This document shows, in pieces, positions 44,457-52,388 of a stretch of DNA of 52,388 bases. Under the pieces are notes generated by a model. The model worked only from the letters and a program-made list of their open reading frames with translations. It was not told where the DNA came from and did no database searches. A program made the position numbers and the translations under genes. The stretch is from an uncultured Verrucomicrobia subdivision 3 bacterium (GTDB lineage Bacteria > Verrucomicrobiota > Verrucomicrobiia > Limisphaerales > UBA8199). Each line of letters begins with the position of its first letter. The stretch's first letter is position 1. Where the stretch lies: NCBI GenBank assembly GCA_903913865.1, contig CAIWMU010000106.1, positions 1-52,388 of the forward strand, read 5' to 3'.

Positions 44457-45764
44457 ATGAAAGAAATCGTTCCAGCACCGCCGCCCATCGTGCGAAATGA
44501 TGTGGCGACGATACAGGGTTTGTTCCAGCAAAATGTGGTTCCGAGCTACGGCCGCTTTGATCTGGTTCTGAGCCACGGGACAGGTCCGTATGTGTGGGAC
44601 GTCACAGGAAGGCGTTACACGGACCTCGGGGGAGGTATTGCTGTGAACGCGCTTGGGCATTCGCCCGCGGCGATCACCGACGCCCTGATCGAGCAGTCCC
44701 GAAAACTGGTGCACATCTCGAACCTCTATTACCACGAGACCCAGGGGCGTCTGGCGCAGAACATCGTTTCGCTGATTGGATCCGGGAAGATCTTCTTCTG
44801 CAACAGCGGTGCTGAGGCGAATGAGGGCCTTTACAAGGTCGCGCGCAAATTCGGGCATGACGAGGGCCGGTTTGAAATCATCACCGCCCTGAACTCCTTC
44901 CATGGCCGGACCCTGGCGGGGATTGCCGCTACAGGGCAGGACAAGATCAAGAAGGGGTTCGAGCCTGCGGTGACCGGTTTCCGGCATGTCCCCTACAACG
45001 ATCTTCAGGCGGTGCGGGATGCCATTTCCCCGGCCACGATCGCGGTGTTGATTGAAGGCATCCAGGGGGAGGGGGGAGTCACCCCCGCGACTCCCGAGTA
45101 CTTGCTCGGGTTGCGCAAGCTTTGCGATGAACGCAAGATGCTCCTGCTGATGGATGCTGTCCAGGACGGCCATTTCCGCACCGGCCGGTTCCAGAGCTTT
45201 CAACGGATTCTCGAGGGTGTCCCGGGTGGGGAAACCTTCCTGCCGGATGGCATTTCGATGGCCAAATCCCTTGGTGCCGGCTTTCCGATGGGTGCATTCT
45301 GGCTCCGCTCACCGCATGGCGACTTGCTTTCAGCGGGCACCCATGGGACGACCTACGGCGGTTCCCCCCTGGCCTGTTCCGTTGCGCTCAAGGTGCTTGA
45401 GGTCATGCAGCGGGAAAAGCTGGGCGACAACGCCCGCATGCTGGGGGACTGGTTCAAATCGAAACTGCGGGAGCTTGGGGAGAAGCATCCGGGCATCATC
45501 CGCGAGGTGCGCGGCCACGGCCTGATGCTGGGAATCGAGCTTTGCCCCGAAATTCCGAACCTGCCGGGCGATCCCGCCAAGGCCCAATCCATGCGGCTCG
45601 TGCTCCTGCTCCAGGAGGCCGGGATCCTGACCGTTCCCGCCGGCACCCAGGTGATCCGGCTGCTTCCACCGCTGAACCTGCTCCAGGAGCAGGCGGTTGA
45701 GGCCATGCAGACCATTGAGACCGTTTTTGAGCGGATCGCCACCCGTGTCCCATCGGCCGCCTGA
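44457..45764 (+). CDS. argD: Acetylornithine aminotransferase
   Basis: 435 residues, a class III PLP aminotransferase. It makes N-acetylornithine from the semialdehyde and glutamate. Visible are LGGGIAVNALGHSP, FFCNSGAEANEGLYKVAR, FHGRTLAGIAATGQ, the PLP aspartate in LLMDAVQDGHFRTGRF, and the Schiff-base lysine in GISMAKSLGAGFPMGAF. The usual DEVQ motif is DAVQ here; the aspartate that holds the PLP nitrogen is kept but the glutamate is lost. It is about 35 residues longer than E. coli ArgD because of an N-terminal extension and an insert after the FRTGRF segment. argF follows after 18 bp. Confidence 0.93.
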   Translation: MKEIVPAPPPIVRNDVATIQGLFQQNVVPSYGRFDLVLSHGTGPYVWDVTGRRYTDLGGGIAVNALGHSPAAITDALIEQSRKLVHISNLYYHETQGRLAQNIVSLIGSGKIFFCNSGAEANEGLYKVARKFGHDEGRFEIITALNSFHGRTLAGIAATGQDKIKKGFEPAVTGFRHVPYNDLQAVRDAISPATIAVLIEGIQGEGGVTPATPEYLLGLRKLCDERKMLLLMDAVQDGHFRTGRFQSFQRILEGVPGGETFLPDGISMAKSLGAGFPMGAFWLRSPHGDLLSAGTHGTTYGGSPLACSVALKVLEVMQREKLGDNARMLGDWFKSKLRELGEKHPGIIREVRGHGLMLGIELCPEIPNLPGDPAKAQSMRLVLLLQEAGILTVPAGTQVIRLLPPLNLLQEQAVEAMQTIETVFERIATRVPSAA

Positions 45765-45782
45765 GGCCAACCCCTGACCCAC

Positions 45783-46679
45783 ATGAAGCATCTTCTCAGC
45801 ATTGAATCATTATCGGCAACTGTTATCGAGTCGATCCTGCAGGGAAGCGCCGTGATGAAAGCGAGCCGGGGTCATCACACCTCCCAGCCGCTGCAGGGTC
45901 AGGTTTGGGCAATGCTCTTCTCCAAGGCCTCCACCCGCACCCGGGTTTCCTTCGAGGTGGGCATTCGTGAACTGGGCGGTCAGACTCTGTTTCTTCCGGC
46001 CAGCGAGATTCAGCTGGGCCGGGGCGAGCCAATCAAGGACACGGCGCGGGTGCTGGGTCGCATGGTGCATGGGGCGGTCTTCCGGACCTTCGGCCAGAAT
46101 GAGGTGGAGGAGTTTGCCGATTATGCCGGGATCCCGACCATCAATGCCCTGACCGATGCCGAACATCCCTGCCAGATTCTGGCAGACCTGTTCACCATCC
46201 GGGAGCACCGGGGTGATCTGGCCGGAAAAGTGGTCACATTCATCGGGGACGGCGCCTGCAATGTGGCCAATTCCTGGGTGTTCGCCGCCGCCAAGCTGGG
46301 TTTCGAGCTGCGGATTGCGGCCCCGAAGGGTTTCCATCCCGCGTCTGAACTGCTCGCGAGGGCGGGTGGCCGGGTGCGGTGCATGGAGGATGTGGCTGAG
46401 GCCGCGGCCGGGTCGGATGTTCTTTACACCGACGTCTGGGTCTCGATGGGCAAGGAGGCTGAATCTGCCGAGCGTCTGGAGAAGCTGAAGGGCTACCAGG
46501 TGAACGGGACGGTGACACGCCTTGCCAAGCCCGGCGCACTGGTCATGCACTGCCTGCCCGCCTACCGGGGCAAGGAGATTGATGAGGCCACTTTCGAGGC
46601 CAATGCCGGGACCATTTTTGACCAGGCCGAAAACCGGCTCCACGCGCAAAAGGCTGTTCTGGCCTGGCTGCGGGATTGA
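45783..46679 (+). CDS. argF: Ornithine carbamoyltransferase
   Basis: 298 residues. It joins carbamoyl phosphate and ornithine to give citrulline. The carbamoyl-phosphate loop is SKASTRTRVSFE (S50-R54), with FRTFGQNEVEEFADY, the HPCQILADLFTI motif, VVTFIGDGACNVANSW and the C-terminal VMHCLPAYRGKEI with the catalytic cysteine. In place of the usual DVWxSMGQE, it has DVWVSMGKEAE, still the ornithine-binding block. It is last of the argJ-argB-argD-argF set; argC, argG and argH are not in the window. Confidence 0.96.
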   Translation: MKHLLSIESLSATVIESILQGSAVMKASRGHHTSQPLQGQVWAMLFSKASTRTRVSFEVGIRELGGQTLFLPASEIQLGRGEPIKDTARVLGRMVHGAVFRTFGQNEVEEFADYAGIPTINALTDAEHPCQILADLFTIREHRGDLAGKVVTFIGDGACNVANSWVFAAAKLGFELRIAAPKGFHPASELLARAGGRVRCMEDVAEAAAGSDVLYTDVWVSMGKEAESAERLEKLKGYQVNGTVTRLAKPGALVMHCLPAYRGKEIDEATFEANAGTIFDQAENRLHAQKAVLAWLRD

Positions 46680-46777
46680 CCGGGAGGGGATCAAAAAGCG
46701 GGGTTGCCGCACCGAAAGGTCGGCGATATTGACCATTTATCCCTTGAACCCCATCCGGCGGGTGGTAAGGTGCGGCT

Positions 46778-49312
46778 ATGGCTCGGAAGGATAGCGCGGA
46801 GAAAGACTCCACACATAATTTTAACGACATCATCGGCATCATGCTTGCCGGTTTTGCCGTTCTGCTGCTTGTTGCCCTGTTGTCATACCATCCCCACGAT
46901 GTTTCGGCGAATGTTCGACCCCCCAACGTTGTGGCCCGGAATTGGATAGGAATCTTCGGGGCATGGATGGGCTATTACTGGCTCCTGTGGGTCGGCGGAG
47001 CCGCCTATGTGGCTCCGGTGTTGATGGTGATGGTGGGGCTGGGCTGTTTTCTGGAGAAGCTGGCCTATCTGCGCAGGCGCTGGGGCTGGGCGCTGCTGCT
47101 GTTCGTCTGCTGTGTCGGCGTGCTGGATCTTTACCGCCCCTACCTTGGATCCCTGGAGCGCAGCCTCTCCACCCCGGCGGGTGGCATTATCGGGGTGACT
47201 CTGAACGGCAGCCTGTTTGGTTATTTTGGCACCGTGGGGGCCACGATTATCTACGGGATGCTCTACTTCATCAGCCTCCTGTTTCTGACCAATTTCCAAT
47301 TGGGGGAATGGATGAGGACGCTTTGGCAGAAGGCCCCCGAAGAGGTGGTTCTGGCACGCAAAGCCAAGGATCTCCAAAAGCAGGCCACGAAACTGGAGCA
47401 GGAGCTGGAGCGCAGCGGCTTGGGGGCCGACCTTCAACCGGTGCCAAAACCGACCGTGCGAGATCTCAGTGTGCCCCAGGCCAGACCGGATAAGGGGCGC
47501 AAAGGCTCCCCGCAAACCGCGCCCGCTGAACCTGTGGTTGTGGGCGAAGTGATCCCGGCCAGCGAGATTCTTGCCGCAACCACCGGCGGGGATGACACCA
47601 CTGCACGGAGCGTTGAGCCGGCTGGAGATTCTGAGGATGATGGCGAAGGGGATCCCCTGCCCCTTCCGGTGTCCAAGCCCAAGTATTCCCCCAGAAAGTC
47701 GAAGCCCATCACCGTGGCTGCAACCCCCATGATCGGCAACTACAACCTGCCCTCAATGGACTTCCTTCAGCATCCCGACCAGACGCTGAAGCCGACGGAA
47801 TCGAAGGAGGAGTTGATGGCCAACGCCCGCCTGATGCAGCAGACCCTCGGGCAGTTTGGGATTGATGTCGCCCTCGGGGACATCACCAAAGGCCCGACCA
47901 TCACCCGCTACGAGTTGCATCCCGCCCCGGGTGTGCGACTGGAGAAAATCACCGCTCTGAGCAACAACATCGCCGCAGCCTTGAAGGCGGAGCGGATCAA
48001 CATCCTGGCCCCGGTTCCCGGAAAAAGCTCAGTGGGGGTGGAGGTGCCGAACGCCATCAAGACAAAGGTGATCATGCGCGATCTGCTCGAGTCTGATGAG
48101 TGGCGGAACACCAAGGCGCGCATCCCGCTGGCGCTGGGGAAGGATGTTTACGGGAATCCAATCATCGCCGATCTCGCGGAGATGCCGCACCTGCTGATTG
48201 CCGGAAGCACCGGTTCCGGCAAATCGGTCTGCATCAACTCGATCATCTCCTCCCTGCTTTACCGGTTCTCACCCGACCAGCTGCGGTTTGTCATGATCGA
48301 CCCGAAGGTCGTGGAGCTGCAGCAGTATAACAGCCTGCCGCACCTGGTTGTGCCGGTGGTGAATGATCCCAAGAAGGTCATTCTGGCCCTGCGCTGGGTG
48401 GTGAATGAGATGGAGAAGCGCTACCAGATCTTTGCCCGTGTGGGGGTCCGGAACATCGCGTCCTTCAACTCACGCCCCAAGAACAAGCCCCTGCCGCCGG
48501 CCGAACCAGAGTTGCCGCTCATGGCCCGCAAGGAGAAGGTCGAGCCCGGTGCGGATGGATTTGCTGTCGAGGTGGATGACGAGATCGTCGTTCCTCGCGA
48601 GGAGGATATAGTCATTCCTGAAAAGCTCAGCTACATCGTTGTGATCATTGATGAGCTGGCCGACCTGATGCTCGTCGCCCCTGCGGATGTCGAAATGGCA
48701 ATCGCCCGCATCACCCAGATGGCCCGGGCCGCTGGCATCCACTGTATTGTCGCCACCCAGCGTCCCAGCGTGGATGTCATCACGGGTGTGATCAAAGCCA
48801 ACATCCCGGCGCGTATCGCGTTCCAGGTTGCGGCCAAGGTCGATTCCCGGACCATTCTTGACGCCATGGGGGCGGACAAGCTCCTTGGCAAGGGGGACAT
48901 GCTTTACCTGCCCCCCGGTTCAGCGAGGCTCATCCGGGCACAGGGCGCCCTCATCACCGATGGAGAGATCCAGTCCGTGGTGGACTTCATCGCCAAGCAG
49001 GCCAAGCCGAGCTACGAGGTCGAGATCCACCAGCAACTTTCGAAGCCCAGCAGTTCCTTTGGGGATGAAAGCGGCATTGATGAGGATGAAGAGATCATCG
49101 AGCAGTGCATTGAGGTCATCCGCAGTGAACAAAAGGCGAGCGTGTCCCTGCTTCAGCGGCGGTTGCGGCTCGGCTATGGCCGGGCGGCGCGCATCATGGA
49201 TGAATTGGAGAACCGGGGGATTGTCGGTCCCAGCAACGGCGCGGAACCGCGCGAGATCCTGATTGATCTGGACGGGGGCGGGGCGGATGGGCGCGGCCAG
49301 GGCCTGGCGTGA
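46778..49312 (+). CDS. ftsK: DNA translocase FtsK/SpoIIIE
   Basis: 844 residues. The N-terminal membrane domain has about four TM segments (roughly 18-175), then a Pro/Ser/Glu-rich linker (about 200-320), then the motor: alpha domain LMANARLMQQTLGQFGIDVAL, Walker A AGSTGSGKSVCINS (about 474) and Walker B IVVIIDELADLM (about 625). The segment ARAAGIHCIVATQRPSVDVITG (in part) and the ending LGKGDMLYLPPGSARLIRAQG (in part) are family-standard. A C-terminal gamma winged helix (about 770-835: SVSLLQRRLRLGYGRAARIM) would read KOPS orientation sites. It moves chromosome ends across the division septum. An acidic insert between Walker A and B (about 565-615) is longer than in E. coli. Confidence 0.96.
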   Translation: MARKDSAEKDSTHNFNDIIGIMLAGFAVLLLVALLSYHPHDVSANVRPPNVVARNWIGIFGAWMGYYWLLWVGGAAYVAPVLMVMVGLGCFLEKLAYLRRRWGWALLLFVCCVGVLDLYRPYLGSLERSLSTPAGGIIGVTLNGSLFGYFGTVGATIIYGMLYFISLLFLTNFQLGEWMRTLWQKAPEEVVLARKAKDLQKQATKLEQELERSGLGADLQPVPKPTVRDLSVPQARPDKGRKGSPQTAPAEPVVVGEVIPASEILAATTGGDDTTARSVEPAGDSEDDGEGDPLPLPVSKPKYSPRKSKPITVAATPMIGNYNLPSMDFLQHPDQTLKPTESKEELMANARLMQQTLGQFGIDVALGDITKGPTITRYELHPAPGVRLEKITALSNNIAAALKAERINILAPVPGKSSVGVEVPNAIKTKVIMRDLLESDEWRNTKARIPLALGKDVYGNPIIADLAEMPHLLIAGSTGSGKSVCINSIISSLLYRFSPDQLRFVMIDPKVVELQQYNSLPHLVVPVVNDPKKVILALRWVVNEMEKRYQIFARVGVRNIASFNSRPKNKPLPPAEPELPLMARKEKVEPGADGFAVEVDDEIVVPREEDIVIPEKLSYIVVIIDELADLMLVAPADVEMAIARITQMARAAGIHCIVATQRPSVDVITGVIKANIPARIAFQVAAKVDSRTILDAMGADKLLGKGDMLYLPPGSARLIRAQGALITDGEIQSVVDFIAKQAKPSYEVEIHQQLSKPSSSFGDESGIDEDEEIIEQCIEVIRSEQKASVSLLQRRLRLGYGRAARIMDELENRGIVGPSNGAEPREILIDLDGGGADGRGQGLA

Positions 49313-49356
49313 GGCGGGGCGGCGGTCATCAGCCCTTTCGAGCGGGAGTTGGCGGA

Positions 49357-50091
49357 CTATTTGTGGTTGAGCTGGGCGGCGATGCGGTCGGCAGTGGCCG
49401 GGTTGGCCATGAGGTAAAGCCGTTCGAAGACCGCGTTGGGTTCGCCCGAAACCTCCGCGTCCCTCACGGCACCGGGCTTGGGAACGATCACCGTTTGAAT
49501 GAGGCCGCTCCGGAGTGCCGCTACCCAATTGGTGGTGCCCCATGGATCAAAGACAAACATGCTGGGCGCGGGGCGGGGTCCGTTGGAGAGCATCCGGGCG
49601 ATATCCGCTGGAACTCCCGCAAATGACACACAGGCAACACATCCAGGGGCGTTGGTGGCTGCGGCCTGAAATGTTTGGAGGGGGATGTTTCCAGCTTTGG
49701 CTGCCTTGTCCGGCACAAGGAGGATGAGAACCTCCGTTTTGAATTCCCCGAAAGGGCGCAGGACGCGGTTGAACGTGCCGGCATAGGTCCCCCGGGCCTC
49801 TTCATCGATCACACTCCCGGGCGGAAACAGGAGCCGGACGGTGCCGGGACTGGAGGGAGGATGGCGCAGGAATTCGTTGGCGAGAAAGTATGCGACGACA
49901 GCCTGGCCCCGGTCCGGTCCGCCGGCCTCGGGAGTGAACAGGGACTCGCGAATCTGCCACAGAAGCGTGGCCATGCAACCAAGGCATCCGGCGATGACCA
50001 GACCTTTACCCCAAGCCTCAGAGCGGCGGCGCAACAGGAGCCCGATGACGGCGACAACGACCCCGGCGGTCAGAAAGAGTTGATGGCTCAT
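49357..50091 (-). CDS. Membrane-anchored protein of unknown function
   Basis: 244 residues from the ATG at 50091 (MSHQLF). It has two N-terminal hydrophobic segments (about 4-22 and 30-48). A soluble domain of alternating beta and alpha character follows (TVRLLFPPGSVID, TEVLILLVPDKAA, APSMFVFDPWG, LIQTVIVPKP), possibly a Rossmann-like or periplasmic-sensor fold. No catalytic motif is recognised. It lies 37 bp after the prepilin-like gene on the same strand, convergent with ftsK. Hypothetical. Confidence 0.7.
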   Translation of the reverse strand: MSHQLFLTAGVVVAVIGLLLRRRSEAWGKGLVIAGCLGCMATLLWQIRESLFTPEAGGPDRGQAVVAYFLANEFLRHPPSSPGTVRLLFPPGSVIDEEARGTYAGTFNRVLRPFGEFKTEVLILLVPDKAAKAGNIPLQTFQAAATNAPGCVACVSFAGVPADIARMLSNGPRPAPSMFVFDPWGTTNWVAALRSGLIQTVIVPKPGAVRDAEVSGEPNAVFERLYLMANPATADRIAAQLNHK

Positions 50092-50128
50092 GGTGTGCGA
50101 AGGCACGGGTCAAATTCGCCGTCGAAGT

Positions 50129-50911
50129 TCATTTGATGCTGAAAATGTTGGTGGGGGCTGAGCGGATGGATTCCGTGTGGGAATCGAGAAAAACAGCGTT
50201 GGCCCGGCCGCGCTTGAAGTTTTTCACGTTATAATGGTTCACGACTGTGCTGAATTCGTTGCCGCCGCTGTGGCGGTAGCAGACATTGGCGGAGGCGTTC
50301 GTGTCGGGATAGACACAGGCATCCCAGCCGTCGGTCTCGGCAAACATCAGGGTCTGGGAGGGTTGACGGACGTTTCGCAGGCCGATGAGTGGCAGGCTTG
50401 TGTCAGTGTTGATCGAATAATTCTGGGCGTAGGTCAGGAACCCCCAGAAGCCGGCCTTTTGGGAGGAGGGGCATAGAAACACCTTGTTGGTCGTCAGAAG
50501 GGCATCCTTTCTCCCGAGATAGGGTTGGAGCGTGCGATACCAGATGCTCGAGAAGGCTGGATCCCAGCCGATGGGAAGCACCTTGTGGTCATCGTCATAC
50601 ATGACGGTTGCGAGGATCAACTGGTGCAGGTTGCTGGTGCAAAAGGAGGCCTTTGCCTTGTCCTTCGCCAGCGCAAGGGATGGGAGAAGCATGCTCGCGA
50701 GAATGGCGATGATGGCTATCACCACCAGCAACTCGATCAATGTGAAGGCAAGGATGTTCTGTGAACCCTCGCAGGAGACCCGGAAACGGACCAGATTGGG
50801 TGGACCACCCGATTGCGGGCGATGGGCGAATGTTTGCACGTCAAGACTCTGTTCCACCCGTTCCCCTAGGTCAATCAGAGATTTATCCGCCACTTCCCTG
50901 GATTGACGCAT
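50129..50911 (-). CDS. Prepilin-type (type II secretion pseudopilin-like) protein
   Basis: 260 residues. The class III signal core [20 protein letters not shown] (about 53-72) followed by [15 protein letters not shown] is the prepilin N-terminal helix. The mature part resembles the abundant Verrucomicrobia/Planctomycetes pseudopilin-like proteins with C-terminal [16 protein letters not shown]. Two oddities are visible. The residue before the cleavage point is alanine (ILA/FTLIE) where glycine is the rule. The only ATG, at 50911, gives a leader of about 55 residues instead of 6-25; no closer ATG, GTG or TTG is in frame. It lies 12 bp after the dihydropteroate synthase-like gene, so the start is positionally plausible. 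Confidence 0.82.
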   Translation of the reverse strand: MRQSREVADKSLIDLGERVEQSLDVQTFAHRPQSGGPPNLVRFRVSCEGSQNILAFTLIELLVVIAIIAILASMLLPSLALAKDKAKASFCTSNLHQLILATVMYDDDHKVLPIGWDPAFSSIWYRTLQPYLGRKDALLTTNKVFLCPSSQKAGFWGFLTYAQNYSINTDTSLPLIGLRNVRQPSQTLMFAETDGWDACVYPDTNASANVCYRHSGGNEFSTVVNHYNVKNFKRGRANAVFLDSHTESIRSAPTNIFSIK

Positions 50912-50923
50912 GGGGGACGTCGC

Positions 50924-51811
50924 TCAAAAGGTCCGCAACGTCTCCAGTACGGGACGCACTCTGGCCACTTCGTGGGTACGGAAAAGGTCTGTTCGACCCA
51001 GTGCGGCCAGAACGGCAAAGAACGATTCAGCGCATCGCACCTCCTCTTTGAAGTGTTCGACGGCGTGTGGAAGGGCGTGGCAGACTGGCCAGCCCAAATC
51101 CCGCAGCCGGAACGTGTTCAGGAACACACTCATCTGGTGGCGCACCCGCAGGGAACTGTCCTGCAGATTGCGGTAGTAAAAGCCCAGTCCCGGATCCACA
51201 AAGATGCGGCTCACCCCCAGCCGGGTTGCCTGACCGATCTGGCGTTCAAACCCCTCCCGCATAAAAGCCACCGGATCGGCACAGAGATCGAAATCACCCA
51301 CCTCCCGGACATTGGCACCTTGAACATGGCAAAGAATCACAGCGGCATCGTGCGCCGCCACCATGCGGAACAGGTCATCATCCGGCGCGCCGGATGTCAG
51401 GTTGATGACTTTAGCCCCGGCCTCCAGGCAAGCCCTTGTCACCTCAGGTTGGTAGGTTTCCACGGAGACGATAATGCCACGCTCGCATAAGCCCCGGACC
51501 ACGGGCAGCAACCGGGAGCATTGTGCTTCCGCATCCACCCGTGCCGAATGGGCCAGGGTGGATTCGGCACCGACATCAATAATGTGGGCCCCCTGCGCCT
51601 CCAGCACCCGGCCCCGCTCAATCGCCGCTTCCGTGCCGAGGGCAACGCTCTCCCGGTACCAGGAATCGGGGGAGAGGTTCACAACCCCCATCAATCTTGG
51701 ACCGGAATCGCCCCCGAAGGAATGGGATCCCAGCCGGAACGACCGGGTCGTGGCCTTGGCCGCCTCCGGATGTTTCTGAAGGAGTTCAGCCAGATATTCA
51801 AGCGTCAGCAT
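50924..51811 (-). CDS. Divergent dihydropteroate synthase-like protein
   Basis: 295 residues from the ATG at 51811 (MLTLEYLAELLQKH); in-frame starts further up would add low-quality sequence. It is a TIM-barrel of the pterin-binding family: LMGVVNLSPDSW (compare MGILNVTPDSF), GAHIIDVGAEST (compare GAxIIDVGGEST), then SVETYQPEV, VINLTSG, ILCHVQGAN and RTHEV where FolP has SIDT, INDVSG, MHMQG and RVHDV. The core is kept but five signature blocks differ, including SIDT to SVET and RVHDV to RTHEV. It may be a genuine FolP of this lineage or a paralogue with another substrate. It is followed by the prepilin-like gene after 12 bp. Confidence 0.72.
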   Translation of the reverse strand: MLTLEYLAELLQKHPEAAKATTRSFRLGSHSFGGDSGPRLMGVVNLSPDSWYRESVALGTEAAIERGRVLEAQGAHIIDVGAESTLAHSARVDAEAQCSRLLPVVRGLCERGIIVSVETYQPEVTRACLEAGAKVINLTSGAPDDDLFRMVAAHDAAVILCHVQGANVREVGDFDLCADPVAFMREGFERQIGQATRLGVSRIFVDPGLGFYYRNLQDSSLRVRHQMSVFLNTFRLRDLGWPVCHALPHAVEHFKEEVRCAESFFAVLAALGRTDLFRTHEVARVRPVLETLRTF

Positions 51812-52034
51812 GAGGGAAAGTTTAGGCGATTCCGGGGAAGTCACAAGGGGCAGCGTGGGGGTGGTGGCCCGGGGATAAGGGTAAAGCCGGATGGGGTCCA
51901 AGCCATCAACCGTCCAGCCTTTCCTCCAGAGCCCCATCAACGAACACCCGTGACGCCAAACCCGGTCCCGCTATTTCAATCAGGCGGATATTCTGCCCCC
52001 CCACTGGGAACGCCGAAGGTGTTCTGCCCCAAAG

Positions 52035-52068
52035 CCCGGGGTTGCGCGGTTCTCCGCGCTACCCCGGG
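52035..52068. repeat. Long GC-rich hairpin
   Basis: CCCGGGGT (52035-52042) pairs with ACCCCGGG (52061-52068). Inside it, GCGCGG (52044-52049) pairs with CCGCGC (52054-52059). A related hairpin is at 52269-52303. Confidence 0.85.
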
Positions 52069-52154
52069 TGCGCTTGGGAGGAGTGCAACAACCACAACGT
52101 GGTTGTGCCGAAGCCACGAATGTGTGGATTACCACGCACAGGGTTGGTTGCGAC
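52062..52154. repeat. 93-bp direct repeat, copy 1
   Basis: Begins CCCCGGGTGCGCTTGGGAGG and ends GGTTGGTTGCGAC. It matches 52296-52388 at 92 of 93 positions (A/T change near its end). It contains the 8-bp hairpin ACAACCAC/GTGGTTGT at 52088-52106. Confidence 0.92.
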
Positions 52155-52232
52155 ATTGAAAACCCATGGTGCCGTTGTCCATTCTTGCGGTTCCGGGCAT
52201 CCGCCACCAACCTCGCCCGATGGTGCCACGGC

Positions 52233-52251
52233 ACAACCCCTTCGGGGTTGT
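52233..52251. repeat. Hairpin within repeat spacer
   Basis: ACAACCCC/GGGGTTGT, 8 perfect pairs with a TTC loop, lying between the two 93-bp copies. Confidence 0.85.
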
Positions 52252-52268
52252 TGATATTTTGGGCATTC

Positions 52269-52303
52269 ACCCGGGGTAGCGCCTCGGCGGCGCAACCCCG
52301 GGT
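52269..52303. repeat. Long GC-rich hairpin, second version
   Basis: ACCCGGGGT (52269-52277) pairs with ACCCCGGGT (52295-52303), and inside it GCGCC (52279-52283) pairs with GGCGC (52289-52293). It has the same outer stem as the hairpin at 52035 with a different inner part. Confidence 0.85.
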
Positions 52304-52388
52304 GCGCTTGGGAGGAGTGCAACAACCACAACGTGGTTGTGCCGAAGCCACGAATGTGTGGATTACCTCGCACAGGGTTGGTTGCGAC
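52296..52388. repeat. 93-bp direct repeat, copy 2 (reaches window edge)
   Basis: Second copy, 234 bp after the first, with one mismatch. It is cut by the window end, so the true unit may be longer and the array may continue. Confidence 0.92.

Larger units (their letters stand above)
51812..52388. other. Non-coding hairpin-rich repeat region
   Basis: About 577 bp without a credible gene. The first roughly 220 bp hold the presumed promoter of the minus-strand gene. From 52035 on, the sequence is almost entirely palindromes and direct repeats (see the separate entries). Open frames here are a by-product of the 234-bp (78-codon) period and are not treated as genes. Confidence 0.7.

Noticed and set aside
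46680-46777. Possible extra promoter or terminator between argF and ftsK
   Set aside because: TTGACC near 46728 has no matching -10 at acceptable spacing, and no hairpin with a T-run was found.
52059-52373. 104-codon minus frame with a repeated peptide
   Set aside because: The repeat period is a multiple of three, so the frame stays open by arithmetic. The DNA is palindromic and looks non-coding.

Overview
The window (about 52.4 kb, GC-rich) looks like chromosome from a member of the Verrucomicrobiota, possibly near the Pedosphaera/Limisphaerales group. This is judged from gene content alone: a very long autotransporter-associated beta-strand-repeat protein, a sulfatase, a GH9 enzyme, a prepilin-like [17 protein letters not shown] protein, an animal-like transketolase, an ECF sigma/membrane-protein/large-protein cassette, class II DAHP synthase, and GC-rich palindromic intergenic repeats. 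No rRNA, tRNA, CRISPR array or transposase gene was recognised.

Layout. (1) 115-4209: secreted beta-strand-repeat protein whose C-terminus looks abruptly cut. (2) 12305-4394, minus strand: an apparently single ten-gene operon led by an ArsR repressor with a Cys-x-Cys metalloid-binding motif. Its promoter carries a 20-bp near-perfect palindrome. In order it encodes ArsR, a small CxxC thioredoxin-like protein, a ProC-like NAD(P) oxidoreductase, a membrane-anchored thioredoxin fused to Cys-rich NosL/MerB-like modules, a small Cys protein, a CcdA/ArsG-like membrane protein, an ArsP/DUF318 permease and a DevB-DevC-DevA-type ABC efflux set. I read it as a thiol-redox plus efflux system for a metalloid or organometal(loid); it is the best candidate here for an undescribed system. 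(3) 12388-16251: GH9 enzyme and transketolase. (4) 16463-19277: ECF sigma factor, one-TM protein, large membrane-anchored protein. (5) 19398-21677: NtrC-type regulator and GT2 glycosyltransferase, divergent from a lone flagellin that has a near-consensus sigma-28 promoter.

(6) 22866-28014, plus strand: housekeeping genes pgsA, pgpA, kdsB, pyrG and folC. The pyrG leader has a good sigma-70 promoter, a GGGC start region and an intrinsic terminator before the gene, which suggests CTP-responsive attenuation as in Firmicutes. (7) 34834-28232, minus strand: a complete four-gene Wadjet (JetABCD) plasmid-defence operon with a perfect 9-bp inverted repeat just upstream. (8) 35147-39145: CDF metal transporter, class II DAHP synthase, sulfatase; then a PAS protein on the minus strand. 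(9) 40026-46679: arginine genes argJ, argB, argD and argF, interleaved with a secreted protein and a GH20-like lipoprotein, then ftsK. (10) 49357-51811, minus strand: a divergent dihydropteroate synthase-like gene, a prepilin-like protein and a hypothetical membrane protein. The window ends in a hairpin-rich repeat with two 93-bp copies spaced 234 bp apart.

A 25-bp element, differing by one base, occurs 50-52 bp upstream of both kdsB and the DAHP synthase gene. Functions are assigned by reading motifs; no database search was run.
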